64,000 nt of DNA, taken from positions 1 to 64,000 of the forward strand of contig JAWHQI010000759.1 of assembly GCA_033032865.1 (NCBI GenBank). Reading direction: 5' to 3'. Made by a program: the position numbers and the translations under genes. Positions 38,159-47,000 of the stretch are shown here, piece after piece (positions within the stretch are counted from its first letter, which is position 1; each line of letters starts with the position of its first letter). Under the pieces are notes generated by a model. It had not been told where the DNA came from. It saw only the letters and a list, made by a program, of their open reading frames with translations, and did not search any database. Source of the stretch: Dactylorhiza incarnata (taxonomy: Eukaryota; Streptophyta; Magnoliopsida; Asparagales; Orchidaceae).

Positions 38159-41100
38159 CAGTATCCCTCAATTCCTCAATCAAGTCGAGGCTACATTTTA
38201 ACTCCTCATCATTTTCTTCCATCCAATCAATTTGGTTCTGTTGTGCTAGTAATACTCTCGGACTTTTTACCTCGAACTCTACTGGAATAAGAGCTTCGGA
38301 TCCATGTGATAATTTGAAAGGAGTCTCTCCAGTAGTAGAACTTGGAGTTGTTCTCAAGGCCCATAAGACCGAAGGTAGCTGTTCCGCCCAATTACCTTTA
38401 AGATTTTCTACTTTTTTCTTCAAAAGATTTATAATAAGCTTGTTAGCAGCCTCTACTTGCCCGTTGCTTCTAGGATGATGTACAGAGGCGAAGCGTAGCT
38501 CGATTCCAATTTGATCACAGAAACTAATGAGGGTTGAATTATTAAATTGAGAGCCATTATCAGTAATGATTGCCATTGGAATTCCATGCCGACATACTAC
38601 TTCTCCCCAAATAAAATTCTTCACAACTTGGGTAGTAATTTTGGCTAATGCCTTTGCTTCTATCCACTTACTGAAATAGTCGATCATGACTATAATATAT
38701 CGACGCTGACCACTCGCCATAGGAAAAGGCCCAATTAAATCCATTCCCCACACCGCAAATGGCCACGGGGTTGCTATTGATTTGAGCTGCTGAGCTGGCT
38801 GATTTTGGAGTGGAGCAAACTTTTGGCATTTGACACATTTCCGGGCAAATTTCTCCGCATCTTTTCTCATTTGAGGCCAAAAATAACCCTGCCTTAGAAT
38901 TCTTTTCTCCAAAGTTTTTGCTCCTGAGTGACTGCCGCACTCTCCTGCATGAACCTCTTGAAGGATTATTGGAACCTCCTCTTCCGAAACGCATCGTGCC
39001 AATGGAGAGAGAAAAGTTCTCCTGTAAAGTACTCCTGCAACGAGATAATAGTTAGCCGCTTTTTGTTTAAATCTTTTCCTATCTTTTACCGTGGAATGGA
39101 GTTTCCCAGTTGAAAGAAAGAGAATAAAAGGATCCATCCAGGACGGATGCTGTTCAATCTCCATGATCTCTCCTTCTTCTATTGCCGGACGAAACAATTC
39201 CGAGGTCGTTCCACCTGAGAGAAGACCAAACTTTGCTAATTCGTCTGCATCCATATTTTCTCCTCTTGGGATATGCTCAATAGTAAAGCTTTTAAACTTC
39301 CCAACCTCAACTTTTACCAAGGTTAGATATTGCTTCAAAATGCTATCTCTAGTTTCGAAAGTTCCATTTACTTGAGAAGCCATCACTAAGGAATCTGTTA
39401 GCACCTTGACATCATCGATTCCTAGCTCTCTTGCAAATCTGAGTCCGGCTAACAAAGCTTCATATTCAGCTTGGTTATTTGTCACTCTGAAAAAGAATTT
39501 TAATGCTTGATCCAACCTCACTCCATTCGGGTTGATCAAGATAACTCCAGCTCCTGAAGAATTTCTCCCTGAAGCGCCATCCACAAAAATTGTCCATGCG
39601 AGGGGTGCTTTGCTTCCTTTTTCCGACTCAAGTTCTTTAGTGTCTGCTATGAAATCTGCTAAGACTTGGGCTTTGATTGCTACCCTTGGAACATAGGAAA
39701 TTTCAAACTCGCTGAGTTCTATCGCCCATTTGGCTAACCTTCCTGAATGCTCTGGTTTTTCTAAGACACCCTTCAACGGAAGATCAGTGACAACTTGAAT
39801 TGAGTGAGCTTGAAAATATGGTCTTAATCTTCTTGCTGAGGTTACGAGCATTAAGGCCAGCTTTTCAAGGATGGGATAGCGGGTTTCCGTATTTTTCAAA
39901 ATTCGACTTACATAATAAACCGGAAACTGCTTCTTTTTCTCTTCACGGACTAAAACAGAGCTTATGGCATCAGATCCAACTCCCATATAAAGAAAAAGGG
40001 GTTCTCCCTCTCGTGGGCTTTGGAGCAAAGGGGTTGAAGTCAATTGTTTCTTAAGTTGATTGAAGGCATCATCACACTCCTTTGTCCATTCAAATCTTCC
40101 TGCTCCCCGAAGGGTCTTAAAGAAAGGTGCGCTTTTGTCTCCCGATCGAGAAATGAAGCGACTCAAACCTGCCATTCTCCCTCCTAGCTGCTGAACTTCT
40201 TTAGAAGATTTGGGAGGTGGCATCTCTAGAATGGCTTTTACCTTGTCTGGATTTGGTTCTAACCCTTCTGGGGTGAGAAGATGACCAAGAAATTTTCCTT
40301 TACTAGCTCCAAACACACATTTCAAAGGATTTAACCTCATGTTAAAATTTCTAAGGGTTGAAAACGTTTCGGTTAAATCGCTGAGATGAGAGGAAAATGA
40401 TTTGCTTTTTATCAAAAGATCGTCAACATAGACTTCAAGGTTTCTTCCTTTTTGATTTTTAAAAACCGTATCCATCATCTTCTGATAAGTTGCTCCAGCG
40501 TTTTTCAGCCCAAAAGGCATCACTACATAACAGAAACAACCGTCATCAGTGATGAATGAGGTATGAGGGATGTCGGGCTTATGCATTTTAACTTGATGAT
40601 AACCAGAAAACGCATCTAAAAAACTCATAAAAGAGTATCCAACCGCCGAGTCAACTAAAGAATCTATTCGAGGCAGAGGGTAGCAATCTTTCGGGCAAGC
40701 TTTATTAAGTTTGGTATAATCCACACACAACCTCCATTTCCCCCCTGGCTTTTTAACCATTACAACATTCGAAACCCATGCAGGATATTGAATTGGTTGG
40801 ATGAACTTCGCCTTCAGGAGTTTTTCCACCTCTCCACGGATAGGCTGAGCTAGAGTGGTGGCAGTGGATCTCTTTTTCTGCTGAATTGGAGCGAAGCTAG
40901 GATCGATGTTGAGGTGATGGCAAGCGACATCAGGATCCACTCCTGGCATGTCCTCCGCCGACCAGGCAAAGATATCTAGATTTTGAAGAAGGCAAGAGAT
41001 GAGCTGACTCTTGTCAGCTTCAGATAATTCAGCGTTGATGGAGAGACACTTGCTCCCATCTTCCTCGCTGATTGGGATTGCCTGAGTCACTTGGGCAGGT

Positions 41101-43517
41101 TCCAAGTGAGCTCCATCTCTTATATCTTCTTCAGCTTCCTCCGCAGCTTGGATTTGTTCGGGAAATTCAAGCGACTCGGCCATATCAACTTCCTGAGGGG
41201 GAGAAGGTACGATCATATTGACCGTCTTTACATAGCATTCCCTGGCTTTCCTCGGGTCACTTCTGATTCGATGCTGTTTGCCATTCAGAGCAAACTTCAC
41301 CACTTGATGATAAGTGGAGACGATGGCTTGATACCCATTCAAGAAGGGTCTCCCAAAGATGGCGTTGTAGCTACTAGGAGCATCAACGACTATGAACTTT
41401 ACCAGCCTCACTATTCCTCCCAAGATCACAGAAAGAGTAACGAGTCCTTCAACTTCCTTCTTCTCTCCTGAAAAACCGTAAAGAGGTCCTTCAGTTGATA
41501 GGAGGGGCTTGCCTGTCTTCAATGCTTCGAAGGCCGGTTTGAAGAGCACATTAACTGAACTTCCTGTATCTATTAAGATCTTCTCTACTGTGTAATTCTC
41601 TATCACAGCTTTGATAACAACTGCATCATCGAAGGGATTTGCGGTCTGAGGAAGATCTTCATCTCCAAATGTGACCGTCCCTCGAATCGGGGCTGAAGAG
41701 GTAGCTGCGACCTCTGACTGATAAACTCTCTTCAGGCTCGCTTTCCTTGAAGACTCGGGGCCTGCTCCCCCATGGATGCAGAAAAGTTTGCCTAAGGCAC
41801 CTTCATCATCAGCATCAATGCATTCACTCGGAAAGCCAATGTTGCCTAGATGGCCAATATCATCTACCTCCTCGCATTCCCAATGAACCTCTGCCACTTC
41901 CTTAGCTTTAGAAGTTGAGGCTTTGGCAGGATCACTTTTCTGAATAACGTCAGAAATCTTTCCCTCCTTCAGAAGCTTCTCCAGGAACAAACGGAGGGCT
42001 CTACAGTTCTCTGTCAAATGGCCTCTTTCCCTATGATATTCACAGTAGAGGGCCGGATTTCTCGTTCTCGGATCTGAGTTTAACGGAGCCGGTCTTCTGA
42101 AAAAAGGTTGCTTCTGAACAGTCTGAAGCACCTCACTCATTGGAACCCCAAAGTCTGTGAAAGACTCTTGGGATCCATTGTAAAGGGACGGGATAGGCAG
42201 AAGAGGAGGTTGGGCGTATTGAATCTGGTGGACTGGAGTAGCTTGCGGAGCAGAAGCGACGGGGTTTTGAAAAAATGAACTTTGAAGAGGGAAAGAAGAT
42301 GGGTTACCTCGGTTTGAGTGGTGGTTGCGATAACCTTTACCTCTCGGAGCCGGAGGCGGAAGATCCTGTCGAGGCTTCGAAGAAGACGGGGCCGGATAGA
42401 ATCCTGCAGAACCTTTTTGGGCTCCTCTGTTGGTCAGATTGTTTACATAGTTTGGGTTGTTGATTTCCCCTTCTATGAAACGATTAGCCACGCTAATTAG
42501 CTCTTGATAGGAGCTAGGCTCCTTGGTGGTGACTTCGAACTTCAGAGGGCCCTCCTGCAGGCCGCTGATCAGAGCCACCATATAGAGCTCAGGATCCATA
42601 TCCCGGATCCCTAGAATCTCTTTTTGGAAACGATCAACAAAATGGGCAACAGTCTCGCTGCTCCCTTGCTGGATCTTAAAGAGGGTCGCAGGACCACTCT
42701 TCCTCTTCTTCGCGGTGGCAAACCTCAGTAAAAGCTCTTCCCTAAGAACAGCAAAATTCGGGATGGATTGATTGGGGAGCTTGTAGAACCATTCCCTAGC
42801 TGCCCCATCAAAGGTGGTGACCATCAATTTACATCTCACCCCATCTGAGATGGTCCTAAGAGCCACAGCAGACTCGAAGGCCTGTAGGTGAGACATCGGA
42901 TCGCTTTCTCCTGAAAAAATGGGAATACGAGGCTCCCTAAACCCATGGGGAATTGGGTCTCGACGAATCTCGTCGGTAAAAGGAGAAGGCTCCCCGAATT
43001 GAGAAGGGCCGGGAGGAGCAAGGCAAGAAGCAGGAGGAGCTTGGGGGTAAGCAAACTCCTCTTCGAAATTCAGAGTTTGGGCCGGAGGTCCCTGGGCTGC
43101 AGCTTGGAAAGTATGATGACGAGAAGCGAACTCCTCATGCTGAGATCGCTGAGCTGCAGGCTGGAGACTGGGGTGATCGCGCGGATGACCGCTCGTCATG
43201 CGATCAGGGGTGGCGACCTGCGGAGGTGGAGGAAGAATTCTTTGAGAGATCGCGGTCAGAACCTGGTTCATGGCCTCGATCTGCTTCGCGGACTCCTGCT
43301 GAGTCCGGACAGCTTCTTGGCGGTCTCGGGCGGCCTCCTGCTGAGATCGCGCGATCTCCTGCTGGATGGAGGCGGCGTCCTGCCGAGCTCGAGCGGCCTC
43401 GCGAAGAGCTTGTTCCACACGGAGCTCGAAGCGACGCTCCAGCGCTTCCAGGGAATTATGATCGGAAGGAAGACCGCTAGGAGACCGCACAGGACGACCT
43501 CTGCGACGCTCAGCCAT
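38109..43517 (-). CDS. gag-pol: gag-pol polyprotein (Tat lineage), 1802 codons
   Basis: This polyprotein provides capsid, protease, reverse transcriptase, RNase H and integrase for retrotransposition. Visible in order: N-terminal basic and coiled-coil region (1-95); gag core (about 225-350, with AREWFYKLP and an RF motif); a zinc knuckle of the YCEYHRERGHLTENC type (491-505); aspartic protease with DTGSS (650-654); RT (about 900-1085) with YVDD at 1030-1033; RNase H (about 1170-1292); a second RNase H (about 1305-1430; FVDGASG, NQAEYEAL, LTDSL, MDADELA), the Tat hallmark; integrase with an HHCC finger (about 1522-1565) and the DDE residues near 1593, 1653 and 1689. The ATG at 43517 is 58 bp from the 5' LTR edge, so there is no room for an extra ORF before gag. 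The frame ends 22 residues after EELRDTG, where homology moves to another frame because of about one extra base near 38158. All catalytic motifs upstream are intact. Confidence 0.95.
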   Translation of the reverse strand: MAERRRGRPVRSPSGLPSDHNSLEALERRFELRVEQALREAARARQDAASIQQEIARSQQEAARDRQEAVRTQQESAKQIEAMNQVLTAISQRILPPPPQVATPDRMTSGHPRDHPSLQPAAQRSQHEEFASRHHTFQAAAQGPPAQTLNFEEEFAYPQAPPASCLAPPGPSQFGEPSPFTDEIRRDPIPHGFREPRIPIFSGESDPMSHLQAFESAVALRTISDGVRCKLMVTTFDGAAREWFYKLPNQSIPNFAVLREELLLRFATAKKRKSGPATLFKIQQGSSETVAHFVDRFQKEILGIRDMDPELYMVALISGLQEGPLKFEVTTKEPSSYQELISVANRFIEGEINNPNYVNNLTNRGAQKGSAGFYPAPSSSKPRQDLPPPAPRGKGYRNHHSNRGNPSSFPLQSSFFQNPVASAPQATPVHQIQYAQPPLLPIPSLYNGSQESFTDFGVPMSEVLQTVQKQPFFRRPAPLNSDPRTRNPALYCEYHRERGHLTENCRALRLFLEKLLKEGKISDVIQKSDPAKASTSKAKEVAEVHWECEEVDDIGHLGNIGFPSECIDADDEGALGKLFCIHGGAGPESSRKASLKRVYQSEVAATSSAPIRGTVTFGDEDLPQTANPFDDAVVIKAVIENYTVEKILIDTGSSVNVLFKPAFEALKTGKPLLSTEGPLYGFSGEKKEVEGLVTLSVILGGIVRLVKFIVVDAPSSYNAIFGRPFLNGYQAIVSTYHQVVKFALNGKQHRIRSDPRKARECYVKTVNMIVPSPPQEVDMAESLEFPEQIQAAEEAEEDIRDGAHLEPAQVTQAIPISEEDGSKCLSINAELSEADKSQLISCLLQNLDIFAWSAEDMPGVDPDVACHHLNIDPSFAPIQQKKRSTATTLAQPIRGEVEKLLKAKFIQPIQYPAWVSNVVMVKKPGGKWRLCVDYTKLNKACPKDCYPLPRIDSLVDSAVGYSFMSFLDAFSGYHQVKMHKPDIPHTSFITDDGCFCYVVMPFGLKNAGATYQKMMDTVFKNQKGRNLEVYVDDLLIKSKSFSSHLSDLTETFSTLRNFNMRLNPLKCVFGASKGKFLGHLLTPEGLEPNPDKVKAILEMPPPKSSKEVQQLGGRMAGLSRFISRSGDKSAPFFKTLRGAGRFEWTKECDDAFNQLKKQLTSTPLLQSPREGEPLFLYMGVGSDAISSVLVREEKKKQFPVYYVSRILKNTETRYPILEKLALMLVTSARRLRPYFQAHSIQVVTDLPLKGVLEKPEHSGRLAKWAIELSEFEISYVPRVAIKAQVLADFIADTKELESEKGSKAPLAWTIFVDGASGRNSSGAGVILINPNGVRLDQALKFFFRVTNNQAEYEALLAGLRFARELGIDDVKVLTDSLVMASQVNGTFETRDSILKQYLTLVKVEVGKFKSFTIEHIPRGENMDADELAKFGLLSGGTTSELFRPAIEEGEIMEIEQHPSWMDPFILFLSTGKLHSTVKDRKRFKQKAANYYLVAGVLYRRTFLSPLARCVSEEEVPIILQEVHAGECGSHSGAKTLEKRILRQGYFWPQMRKDAEKFARKCVKCQKFAPLQNQPAQQLKSIATPWPFAVWGMDLIGPFPMASGQRRYIIVMIDYFSKWIEAKALAKITTQVVKNFIWGEVVCRHGIPMAIITDNGSQFNNSTLISFCDQIGIELRFASVHHPRSNGQVEAANKLIINLLKKKVENLKGNWAEQLPSVLWALRTTPSSTTGETPFKLSHGSEALIPVEFEVKSPRVLLAQQNQIDWMEENDEELKCSLDLIEELRDTGNYSTRRGKKKNGQTI

Positions 43518-43575
43518 CTTGAAAGTCCAAGAACTTCACCTGACACTTCGGAATCTGAAGGTCGCGTGTTCGTTC
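43518..43575 (-). other. Short untranslated leader between 5' LTR and gag
   Basis: Read on the minus strand, the 58 bases after the LTR begin GAACGAACACGCGACC. The primer-binding site should be here, but I find no TGG-starting match to a tRNA 3' end, so the primer tRNA is not assigned. Confidence 0.6.
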
Positions 43576-44064
43576 TGTTGGCACCAAAAATGGTACCCCC
43601 AAAATTCACACACTAAGGGGGAAAAAAGAGAGGACTGCGAAGTACAGGTTACTAGGACAAAGGAGGCTGGACAAAAGGAAAAACGATCACAGGGCTGCGA
43701 TCACTGAAAAATGGGACCGCTTATACAGGTTATAAGCTGGAGCCTCGGAGCAAAAGTCCTCTTTCTGGTACCCCTACCCCTCTATTTATAGACGAGAGGG
43801 CTGCCCAAACGGGCAGAACTGAAAAACTACGGGCTGCCCGGGGTACAGGAGAGCCGGGGCAGCGAAAAAGGGGTGCAAATAGTAAAAAACAGGTAAAAGT
43901 CCCAGACCGCTCGGATTGGCGATCTCAAAATACTTCAGATGCTTGGAACACGAGAAATCTGATCAGGCCGAAGACTGGCGATCCGTGCGATCACCAAATA
44001 CGAAGACCGCCGAGACCGCCATTTTACACTGCAAAGACTTGATCGCGGGCTTTCCGGGCAAACA
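43576..44064 (-). repeat. Right LTR (5' LTR of the element)
   Basis: 489 bp, identical to 31842-32330 except one visible base (T at 43931 against C at 32197). On the minus strand it holds the promoter that should drive the genomic RNA. Confidence 0.97.
43782..43791 (-). promoter_or_regulatory. TATA box of the LTR promoter
   Basis: CTATAAATAG on the minus strand, in the right position and orientation for transcription toward gag, about 205 bp before the LTR/leader junction. The identical 10-mer precedes both antisense genes. Confidence 0.72.
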
Positions 44065-44069
44065 CCTAA
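44065..44069. repeat. Target-site duplication, right copy (cctaa)
   Basis: Direct repeat of 31837-31841 immediately after the CA end of the right LTR. Confidence 0.95.
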
Positions 44070-47000
44070 ATCCTAAATCCACAATCCGCACTCCTAAATC
44101 CTAAATCCGAAATCCTAAATTCGCAATCATAAATCCTAAATCCTAAATCTACAATCATAAATCCTGAATCTTAAATCTGCAATTCTAAATCCGCAATCCT
44201 AAATCCTAAATCCTAAATTCGCAATCCTAAATCCTAAATACGTAATCCTAAATCCTAAATTCGTAATCAACAATCCACAATCCTAAATCCGCAATCCTAA
44301 ATCTGCAATCCTAAATCCGCAATCTACAATCTACAATCCTAAATCCGCAATCCGCAATCCTAAATCCGCATCCGCAATCCGCAATCCTAAATATGCAATC
44401 CTAAATCCTAAATCTACAATCTACAATCCTTATTCCTAAATCCGCAATCCTAAATCCTAAATCTACAATCATAAATCCTAAATCTGCAATTCTAAATCCT
44501 AAATCTGCAATCTTAAATCATAAATCCGCAATCCAAAAACAAAATCATAAATCCACAATCTTAAATCCTAACTCCATAATCCTAAATTCTAAATACGCAA
44601 TCCTAATTCCTAAATCCTAAATCCGCAATCCTCTATCGTAAATCCTAAATCCGCAATCCAAAATCCTAAATTCGCAATCCAAAATCCTAAATTCACAATC
44701 CTAAATACGAAATCAGCAATCCTAAATCCGAAATTCGTAATCCTAAATCTTCAATCTGCAATCTTAAATCCTAAATCTGCAATTCTAAATGCTAAATCAT
44801 AAATCCTAAATCCACAATCCTAAATCCGCAATCATAAATACTAAATTCGCAATCCTAAGTCCTAAATCAGCAATCAGCAATCCTAAATCCGCAATCTTAA
44901 GTCCTAAATCCGCAATCCTAAATCAGCAATCAGCAATCCTAAATCCCCAATCCTAAATCCTAAATTCTAAATCCTAAATCCCCTATCCTAAATCCAAAAT
45001 CCAAAATCCGCAATCCTAAATCTGCAATCCAAAATCCTAAATCTTAAATCTACAATCCTAAATCGTAAATCGTAAATCGTAAATCCTCAATCCTTAATCT
45101 TAAATCCTAAATCTTAAATCTTAAATCCTAAATCCTAAACCCTAAATCTTAAATCCGCAATCCTAAATCTGCATTCTTAAATCCAAAATTCATATTCCTA
45201 AATCCAAAATCTACAATCCTAAATCCGCTATCCTAAATCCTATATCAGCAAGCCTAAATCCGCAATCCTAAATCTGCAATCCTAAATCCTAAATCTATAA
45301 TTCTAAATCCTAAATCTTAACTCAGAAATTCGTAATCCTAAATCCTAAATCTGTAATCCTAAATGCTAAATCATAAATCTACAATCCTAGATCCTAAATC
45401 CTAAATCCCAAATACGCAAGCCTAAATTCTAAATCCAAAATTCAAAATTCACAATCCTAGATATACAATCTTAAATCTTAAATCCTAAATCCTAAATCTT
45501 AAATCTTTAATCCGCAATCCTAAATCCAAAATCGGCAATCCTAAATTCTAATATAAAATCCAAAATCCGCAATCCTTAATCCTAAATCTGCAATCCAAAA
45601 TCCTAAATCTTAAATCTGCAATCTTAAATCGTAAATCGTAAATCCTCAATCCTTAATCTTAAATCTTAAATCCTAAATCCTAAACCCTAAATCTTAAATC
45701 CGCAATCCTAAATCTGCATTCTTAAATCCTAAATTCATATTCCTAAATACAAAATACAAAATCTACAATCCTAAATCTGCTATCCTAAATCCTATATCAG
45801 CAAGCCTAAATCCGCAATCCTAAATCTGCAATCCTAATTCTACAATTCTAAATCCTAAATCTTAACTCAGAAATTCGTAATCCTAAATCCTAAATCTGTA
45901 ATCCTAAATGCTAAATCATAAATCTGCAATCCTAGATCCTAAATCCTAAATCCCAAATACGCACGCTTAAATTCTAAATCCAAAATTCAAAATTCACAAT
46001 CCTAGATATAAAATATTAAATCCTAAATCTTAAATCCTAAATTCGCAATCCTAAATCATACATCCTAAATTCGAAATCTTAAATTCTAAATCCTAAATCC
46101 GCAATCCTAAATCCTAAATCTGAAATCCTAAATCCTAAATCCGCATTCCTAAATTGTAAATCCCAAATACGCAATCCTTAATTCGCATTCCTAAATCCGC
46201 AATCCTAAATCCTAAATCCTAAATCTGCAATCCTAAATCCTAAATTCGCAATCTTAAATCCTAAATCTACAAACAGAAATTCACAATCCACTATCCTAAA
46301 TCCTAAATCCGCAATCCTAAATTCTAAATCCTAATTCCTAAATCCGCAATCCTAAATACTAAATCCTAAATAATAAATCCCAATCCTAATTCCAAATCCC
46401 AAATCCAAATCCTAAATCGCAATCCTAAATCCTAAATCTGGAATCCTAAATCCTAAATCCACATTCCTAATACCTAAATCCGCAATCCTAAATCCCAAAT
46501 CCCAAATCATATATCATAAATCCACAATCCTAAATCCACAATCCTAATTCCTAAATCCGCAATCCTAAATCTTAAATCCTAAATCTTAAATCCTAAATCA
46601 TATTCATAAATCCCCTAAATCCTAAATCTGCAATCATAAATCTTAAATCCGGAATCCTAATCCTAAATCCTAAATCCTTAATTCTAAATCAGAAAGCCTA
46701 AATCTGCAATCCTAAATCCTAAATCCGCTATCCTAAATTCGCAATCCAAAATCCACAATCCTAAATGTGCAATCCGCAATCCTAAATCTTAAGTTTTAAA
46801 TCCTAAATCCAGCATCTTAAATCTGCATTTCTAAATTCTAAATCCTAAATCCGCAATCCTAAATCCTAAATCTGTAATCCACAATCCTAAATCATAACTC
46901 TGCAATCATAAATTCTAAATTCGTATTCCTAAATCCTATATCCGGAGTCCTACATCCTAAATCCGCAATCCTTAATCCTATATTCGCAATCCTAAATCCA

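Larger units (their letters stand above)
31842..44064 (-). mobile_element. Complete Tat-type Ty3/gypsy LTR retrotransposon, 12223 bp
   Basis: Two 489-bp direct LTRs with TGTTGG...CAAACA ends bound the element, and both sides carry the duplication cctaa. gag-pol runs on the minus strand, so the element's 5' LTR is the right copy (43576-44064). Domain order is gag, protease, RT, RNase H, a second RNase H, integrase, which is diagnostic of the plant Tat lineage. As in several Tat elements, a region of more than 5 kb between pol and the 3' LTR carries genes on the opposite strand. The LTRs differ at one visible base (C at 32197, T at 43931), which indicates a recent insertion. A one-base frame change near the end of pol means this copy may not be fully functional. 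No env-like gene was recognised. Confidence 0.96.
43141..44064. promoter_or_regulatory. Second dense field of GCGRTC motifs (start of gag, leader, 5' LTR)
   Basis: About 11 motifs lie in 43141-43575 and nine in the right LTR, including tight pairs such as GATCGCGGTC near 43248 and GATCGCGCGATC near 43346. The field begins abruptly inside gag; only about two motifs are seen in the 5.8 kb of pol and spacer between the two fields. Confidence 0.78.

Noticed and set aside
43518..43575. Primer-binding site for a specific tRNA
   Set aside because: No TGG-starting stretch matching a tRNA 3' end lies next to the 5' LTR edge that I can recognise, so no tRNA is named.
41091..43616. Plus-strand frames of up to 223 codons over gag-pol
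   Set aside because: They overlap the clear minus-strand polyprotein with intact catalytic motifs; shadows.
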